Shown here one piece after another: positions 59,476 to 64,000 of a stretch of DNA of 64,000 bases (its first letter is position 1; the number at the start of each line of letters is the position of its first letter). This DNA is from Paenibacillus plantarum. Its GTDB lineage: Bacteria > Bacillota > Bacilli > Paenibacillales > NBRC-103111. A model generated the notes under the pieces. That model saw only the letters and a program-made list of their open reading frames with translations. It made no database searches and was not told the origin of the DNA. Where the stretch lies: assembly GCF_013141695.1 (NCBI RefSeq), contig NZ_WHNY01000075.1, positions 434,001 to 498,000 of the forward strand. Reading direction: 5' to 3'. The translations under genes and the position numbers were made by a program.

Positions 59476-61161
59476 ATGCGATTGACTATGGATCCTTCAA
59501 AGCCTCTGATTGTTCAGAGCGATTTATCTATCCTCCTCGAAACGAATCATCCGGAATTTGACAAGCTTCAGGGTAAGCTGGCTCGCTTTGCAGATCTAGT
59601 GAAAAGTCCAGAACATCTTCACACCTATCGTGTTACTCCATTGTCTTTGTGGAACGCAGCTGCAGCAGGCATGGGGTTGGAAGAGATGACATCCTGCTTG
59701 CAGCAGCATGCCAAATTTGGTGTACCCTCTGCTGTGCTTAGCACGATTCGGAAATATACGAAGCGCTATGGGATTCTACGCATGCTGCATGTGGGGAAGG
59801 AACTCTTCTTGGTCAGCGAGGATACCGTCGTTTTCAAAGAAATTTGTGCCTATGAGTCTTTGCAAAACTATCTCAAGGATGCCCGTGGTGAACGGGCTAT
59901 TGCCATATCACCGAGCCATCGGGGGATTTTGAAGCAAGAGTTAATGAAGCTCGGTTATCCCGTGGAGGATCTAGCTTCCTACCGCAGCGGAGAATTTCTG
60001 GAGATTCCTTGGCGTGACGAAGATCAGATGGATGAGCCTTTCCAACTGCGCGATTATCAAAAGCAAGCCGTAGACGCTTTTCAGCAGGTTGGCCATGGTG
60101 GAAGCGGTGTTCTGGTGCTCCCTTGCGGAGCAGGTAAGACGGTAGTGGGGATCGCCGCAATGGCGAAAGCAAGCTGTGCAACACTGATCCTTACCTCGAA
60201 TGTAACGTCAGTGAAGCAGTGGAAACGTGAAATTTTAAGTAAGACCGGACTAACTAGCGATCAGGTGGGTGAGTATAATGGCACCACGAAGGAGATAAGA
60301 CCCATCACCATTGCCACCTACCAAATACTAACGCACCGCGGGAGCAAGGAGGCTGAATTCTCGCATTTGCGGTTATTTAGCGAGAGGGAGTGGGGCCTCA
60401 TCATTTATGATGAGGTTCACCTTCTGCCTGCCCCCGTTTTTCGTGCGACTGCGGAGATACAAGCCACACGCAGGCTCGGTTTAACGGCAACGCTAATTAG
60501 AGAAGATGGCTTAGAGGGTGACGTGTTCTCATTAGTCGGGCCCAAGAAGTATGACATGGCGTGGAAGCAGCTCGAAACGATGGGGTGGCTGGCTAAGGTG
60601 ACTTGCCAAGAAGTGCGGGTACCCCTGTCAATTATGGACCGAGATCGTTATCATGCCTCAGAATCTAGGCACCAGTTCCGGATTGCCGGAGAGAATACAG
60701 CGAAGCTTGCGGTCATTGATTATTTGTTGAAGCTCCATCCGGATGAACCGACGTTAATTATCGGTCAATATATTGATCAGCTTGAAGAAATTGCAATTCA
60801 TACAGGTGCTCCCATGATATGCGGCAGTACCCTTCATGAACGTCGAGAAGAGCTATATGAACAATTCAAAAAGGGGCAGCTCCCACTGCTCATCGTTTCC
60901 AAAGTAGCGAATTTCGCTGTCGATCTCCCAGATGCGGCAATCGCCATTCAGGTATCGGGAAGTTATGGCTCGAGGCAAGAAGAGGCACAACGATTGGGGC
61001 GTATTCTTCGGCCGAAGCGAAATGGTGAGAACACGGCCGTCTTCTATTCACTCGTTAGCGCGGACACGAAAGAACAGGATTTTGCCATGAAGAGGCAGCT
61101 CTTTCTTGTAGAACAAGGATATCAATACGAGATTACAAGCTGGAATGAAGCAATAAGATGA
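59476..61161 (+). CDS. XPB/Rad25-like DNA helicase
   Basis: 561 residues. The N-terminal domain (about 10-100) is the Helicase_C_3-like part with PLIVQSDLSILLETNHPEF. The superfamily 2 motor has Walker A VLPCGAGKTVVG (215-222), DEVH (312-315) and GLTATLIREDG with the XPB-type RED motif (342-344). Motif VI is EAQRLGRILRPK, and SYGSRQEEAQ precedes it. This is the bacterial XPB family, seen in Actinobacteria and some Bacillota. ATG has AAGGAGG. It is followed by a protein with a copy of the N-terminal domain. A role in DNA unwinding or repair is inferred from the family. Confidence 0.88.
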   Translation: MRLTMDPSKPLIVQSDLSILLETNHPEFDKLQGKLARFADLVKSPEHLHTYRVTPLSLWNAAAAGMGLEEMTSCLQQHAKFGVPSAVLSTIRKYTKRYGILRMLHVGKELFLVSEDTVVFKEICAYESLQNYLKDARGERAIAISPSHRGILKQELMKLGYPVEDLASYRSGEFLEIPWRDEDQMDEPFQLRDYQKQAVDAFQQVGHGGSGVLVLPCGAGKTVVGIAAMAKASCATLILTSNVTSVKQWKREILSKTGLTSDQVGEYNGTTKEIRPITIATYQILTHRGSKEAEFSHLRLFSEREWGLIIYDEVHLLPAPVFRATAEIQATRRLGLTATLIREDGLEGDVFSLVGPKKYDMAWKQLETMGWLAKVTCQEVRVPLSIMDRDRYHASESRHQFRIAGENTAKLAVIDYLLKLHPDEPTLIIGQYIDQLEEIAIHTGAPMICGSTLHERREELYEQFKKGQLPLLIVSKVANFAVDLPDAAIAIQVSGSYGSRQEEAQRLGRILRPKRNGENTAVFYSLVSADTKEQDFAMKRQLFLVEQGYQYEITSWNEAIR

Positions 61162-61178
61162 GGAGGTAGGCTTGGAAA

Positions 61179-63221
61179 ATGAAGTACGAGCATGTGGAAA
61201 GGAAAATGCCGATTTCGTTAAAGGAGTCCATTGTAAGACAACCGTGGTGCTCTGCACTCCGTACGTCAGGGGAATCATTAGAAGAGATTCTTACGCTTCC
61301 TACTCATTTAGCTGAACTCTATCTTCATCTCTCTTCCGATGAGAAGCGAACGTTACGCCTGGTGTTGTCAACGTTCGGCTGTCTGCCTTTTACTGGCGAG
61401 AGGTTGGAAAAAGAAGCAGTGCTCCAAATGTCTGGTGCTCAAGTCAGTTTGGGGTTATGGGGACTTCGTCGTTATGGTGTCATTGTTGCTTTCCGTAAAT
61501 CATGGGGAGAACAGTTGTACACGCTGCCTGAGGATGCATTCGCAGGTTGGCAGAGCCTAGTGTTTCCTGCCGTAAGGCTTACCGAGCAAAGCAATGTAGA
61601 CGTGTTAAGCGATCTCAGCGATCACATGGCAGATATGGATGAAGGTGTCCCTTCGAATCCACGAGGACTCGCGCAGCAATTGTTTCATTGTATGGTCAAC
61701 TGTTCGCGACAATCCGAACTTTCCCTTACGAGTAAAGGAACTTTACATAAAAAGCAGTTGCAGAAGATTACGGAACATGTGAGTTTACCCGCAAGAATAG
61801 TAACACAGTCAGGACTTACATACGCATTCACGGACGTGTATGATGAGCCTGCCGCGTTGATGCTTGAATTAGGCATGCGAATGGGATTCCTCTATAAAAA
61901 TGAAGCAGGCAACAGGTTCCTATTCCATCATCGTCATTTTAAGCGTTGGATTCAAAGCTCCTATGAACACCAACAAGCGCAATTGTATCGTATTTGGCGG
62001 CAGGCTTTGATCCCCGCTCCGGTTTGGCTGGAGCATGGGATCGCATTCATGGAAAGGGCGACTGTCTTGCAGTGGTATAGTTTATCGGAGCTGTTGCAAG
62101 CCGTTCGCTCATGCTATTCGATTGGCCATAAACCGATGGACGAGGAGACTCTTCGTCAGGAGCTAATGACAGCCTGGATTAGGCCTTTGTCCACATTTCG
62201 ATTTGTTGAGTTAGCGGAAAATCAAGAGGGGCAACTTTGGTTCAGATGGCTGATCACTCCTATGTTGCGTTCAGGTGAGCTTTCAGACTCTCTCAACGAG
62301 CTGGCTGTCCGAACCGATCCATCTCTATACGTTCAGCCTGATTTCGAAGTGCTTTTACCACCTAATGCTTCTCTGCGCTTAGAGTGGGGAGTTGCGGCAT
62401 TTGCTGACCTGCAGAACACCGATCTCGTACGTACCTATCGTTTGACTAAGGAAAGCTTCCAGCGCGCGTTAGATCATGGTCTGAGAAGCTCAGACGTAAT
62501 TCAAGTTCTGCGTGATCATGCTTATTATGAAATTCCCGAACAAGTGATCATCACCTTGCAGCAGTGGGAGGAGCAGAAGGACAAGCTCTACCTAACGGAT
62601 GTAACACTGCTTCGCTGTCAAACGAATGAGGTTGCGGAAGCTTTGCTTCGGAATGAGAAGTGCCGCAATCTGCTCGGGGAGCGTATGGGAGAAACCAATT
62701 TTATTATTTCACGCGCGCATATTAAACATTTGACGAAATGCTTGGAAGCGATGGGTTTCCACCCCAATCAAAGTGCAATTCCGAATTTTTTGAGTGATGA
62801 AGAGCCGGAGATTCCATTATGGAATGAGCCTCAATTAGGCCTCTGTTACTCTAAAGATACAATTCAATTATATGAAATTGATCCATATTTGCCGCGGCGG
62901 GAGGACTTATATCCAGATATGAAGCAAATTCCTATGAGTTGGATCAAAGAGTTACGCGACTATCATGCCTCTACGCGGAAGGATATGATTCGTAAAGCTA
63001 TCGAATGGAAAAGTGTGCTTCAGTTGAGAAAAGAAGGACGCGACTGCTTCATTATCCCGCGCATGCTGCGCGAAGATCGAACAGGTTGGATTCTGGAGGG
63101 GTGGGAAGAATATGAGGAGGTCGCTTGGACCAGTGAGGATTGGAAAGAGATGAAGCTCATATTACCAGGAATCAACGATGGGTCTGTAAGAGAAAAGGAA
63201 GAAACTCTTGGCGAACTGTGA
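61179..63221 (+). CDS. XPB-associated 'helicase-associated domain' protein
   Basis: 680 residues of unknown biochemical activity; no ATPase motifs are seen. At about 380-475 it has SLYVQPDFEVLLPPNASLRLEWGVAAFADLQNTDLVRTYRLTKES and VIITLQQWEE, which matches the N-terminal domain of the XPB-like protein just upstream. The N-terminal 370 residues are helical, with winged-helix-like stretches such as ALVLSTFGCLPF and VSLGLWGLRRYG. Similar proteins lie next to XPB genes in mycobacteria. It starts 17 bases after the helicase with AGGAGG upstream, so they are co-translated and probably interact. Confidence 0.75.
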   Translation: MKYEHVERKMPISLKESIVRQPWCSALRTSGESLEEILTLPTHLAELYLHLSSDEKRTLRLVLSTFGCLPFTGERLEKEAVLQMSGAQVSLGLWGLRRYGVIVAFRKSWGEQLYTLPEDAFAGWQSLVFPAVRLTEQSNVDVLSDLSDHMADMDEGVPSNPRGLAQQLFHCMVNCSRQSELSLTSKGTLHKKQLQKITEHVSLPARIVTQSGLTYAFTDVYDEPAALMLELGMRMGFLYKNEAGNRFLFHHRHFKRWIQSSYEHQQAQLYRIWRQALIPAPVWLEHGIAFMERATVLQWYSLSELLQAVRSCYSIGHKPMDEETLRQELMTAWIRPLSTFRFVELAENQEGQLWFRWLITPMLRSGELSDSLNELAVRTDPSLYVQPDFEVLLPPNASLRLEWGVAAFADLQNTDLVRTYRLTKESFQRALDHGLRSSDVIQVLRDHAYYEIPEQVIITLQQWEEQKDKLYLTDVTLLRCQTNEVAEALLRNEKCRNLLGERMGETNFIISRAHIKHLTKCLEAMGFHPNQSAIPNFLSDEEPEIPLWNEPQLGLCYSKDTIQLYEIDPYLPRREDLYPDMKQIPMSWIKELRDYHASTRKDMIRKAIEWKSVLQLRKEGRDCFIIPRMLREDRTGWILEGWEEYEEVAWTSEDWKEMKLILPGINDGSVREKEETLGEL

Positions 63222-63272
63222 TATGATAGAAGTGTTATAGACTTTTTCGCGAGGAAGGATGAGGTTGTCGTA

Positions 63273-63722
63273 ATGTTACAAACAATGGAAACAGAAACAC
63301 TGGATATGTCGGCTATCCTTATGCAAGCTTACGATATGGGTGATATGATTAATTCTTCTGCGGAAGTTGCAGATTATTTATATTGGAAGACCGAGGTCGC
63401 GAACAGCAGAGAAGTGAAAGATTTACAAGCTGTTTTTGCTAGGAAGAAAGATGCTTTTGAGGAGTGCGAGCGTTTTGGGCATTACCACCCGAGCTATCAC
63501 GATGCTTTAGCAGCTGTGAATGATGTGCAAGAGAAGCTCCTAGCTGTTGAGGCTGTTCGCAAGTACAAAGAAGCTGAGGATCGCTTGGATGACTTGTTGT
63601 TCACCGTTTCAACGACGATTGCTCACGCGGTATCAGATTCGATTAAAGTGCCAAGCAATAACCCCTTGCCAACCGGCAAAGGCTGCAGCTCCGGTGGAAG
63701 CTGCAGTGGGAATTGCGGTTAA
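63273..63722 (+). CDS. YlbF-family (RicF-like) protein with Cys-rich tail
   Basis: 149 residues. The all-helical YlbF core lies at about 10-125, with MQAYDMGDMINSSAEVADYLYWKTEVANSREVKDLQAVFARKKDAFEECERFGHYHPSYHDALAAV. A Gly-Ser tail, GKGCSSGGSCSGNCG, adds Cys138, Cys144 and Cys148; Cys65 is in the core. Proteins of this family (YlbF, YmcA, YaaT) form an Fe-S complex in Bacillus that affects RNase Y and Spo0A phosphorylation. The tail may bind a metal or Fe-S cluster, which is inference. It lies 51 bases after the XPB partner. Confidence 0.78.
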   Translation: MLQTMETETLDMSAILMQAYDMGDMINSSAEVADYLYWKTEVANSREVKDLQAVFARKKDAFEECERFGHYHPSYHDALAAVNDVQEKLLAVEAVRKYKEAEDRLDDLLFTVSTTIAHAVSDSIKVPSNNPLPTGKGCSSGGSCSGNCG

Positions 63723-63761
63723 TGTAGGGACGTAAGGATTACTTCGTGATCAAAAGCGGCC

Positions 63762-64000
63762 TCACAGGCAGAAATCGGGGCGGATGCGTCCGACCTCGGT
63801 TCCTTGCCAGTTGTGAACGGCAGGTGTATGGAATTCCTTGAGCTCACTAACCTCGGTTTCCGACAGATAGCCTAGCTGCTTTAACGCCTCAGTGACTGCG
63901 GGATACAAAGCACGAATGTTTCCATCTTCTACTTTTAAGACGAAGCCAATGGCTTGATCGGGTATGGAGAGGGCGAAGATGCCTTCAGCACCCATTTTGC
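63762..64000 (-). CDS. asparaginase II family protein (C-terminal end, 5' part outside window)
   Basis: The last about 79 residues of a protein running off the right end of the window. The sequence KMGAEGIFALSIPDQAIGFVLKVEDGNIRALYPAVTEALKQLGYLSETEV matches the C-terminus of the asparaginase (PF06089-type, AnsA-like) family, and it ends NWQGTEVGRIRPDF. An in-frame Lys codon precedes the first visible Met, so the gene continues upstream. It is convergent with the YlbF-family gene. Confidence 0.78.
   Translation of the reverse strand, partial: KMGAEGIFALSIPDQAIGFVLKVEDGNIRALYPAVTEALKQLGYLSETEVSELKEFHTPAVHNWQGTEVGRIRPDFCL

Noticed and set aside
1..64000. CRISPR arrays, transposons, prophage genes, tRNA and rRNA
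   Set aside because: No regularly spaced repeats, transposase or integrase motifs, or recognisable tRNA or rRNA sequences were seen on reading through the window.

Overview
The window reads as a stretch of a Paenibacillus-like chromosome (Bacillota, Paenibacillaceae). The evidence is the strong AGGAGG-type ribosome binding sites, frequent TTG/GTG starts, T-box control of tyrS, an acsA/acuA/acuC cluster beside a CcpA-type regulator, a YjcZ-type sporulation peptide, YlaN, YugN and YktB homologues, copper-amine-oxidase-like stalk domains, and G+C near 45% with a few GC-rich patches. No rRNA, tRNA, insertion sequence, prophage or CRISPR array was seen. Both ends cut genes: a SpeA-type decarboxylase on the left and an asparaginase on the right.

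Layout. 1-4.1 kb: speA (partial) and two MFS transporters. 4.2-6.75 kb: an ABC-2 exporter operon with its own TetR regulator and two matching operators around its promoter. 6.8-9.3 kb: a secreted repeat protein, a YktB protein and a stalk-domain protein. 9.3-14.3 kb: a DesK/DesR-like two-component system divergent from a second ABC-2 exporter, one of whose two permeases is broken by an internal deletion. 14.3-15.7 kb: small proteins. 15.75-23 kb: two LacI regulators, the second leading an operon of a LarA-like protein, gluconokinase, an SDR dehydrogenase and 6-phosphogluconate dehydrogenase, a sugar-acid route into the pentose phosphate pathway. 23-27.2 kb: aroK, a rhodanese, aroA, a C39-like peptidase and a CoA-binding protein.

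27.2-32.8 kb: a minimal FAD protein divergent from a GlcNAc/glucose-type PTS operon (EIICBA, Enzyme I, DJ-1-like protein, no HPr). 32.9-38.8 kb: ccpA, mtnN, and the acuC-acuA / acsA divergent cluster with two cre-like sites, so carbon catabolite control and acetate metabolism sit together. 38.8-44.8 kb: PBP1A with fibronectin type III tails, T-box-controlled tyrS, and rpsD with a long leader. 44.8-53.7 kb: a GAF-GGDEF protein, a VTT membrane protein, an HPr-like protein without the phosphorylatable His but with the regulatory Ser, ylaN, a Ca2+/H+ exchanger, an Asp23 protein, an FtsW-type protein, yugN, an M20 amidohydrolase and a CBS protein. 53.7-59.1 kb: an orphan four-PAS kinase, a pair of Gfo/Idh/MocA oxidoreductases and a convergent LysR regulator. 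59.2-63.7 kb: an XPB-like helicase, a partner protein that shares a domain with it, and a YlbF-family protein with a Cys-rich tail.

Most of the window is ordinary core or near-core genome. The parts most worth following are the LarA-like sugar-acid operon, the HPr-like protein, the XPB module and the truncated ABC permease.
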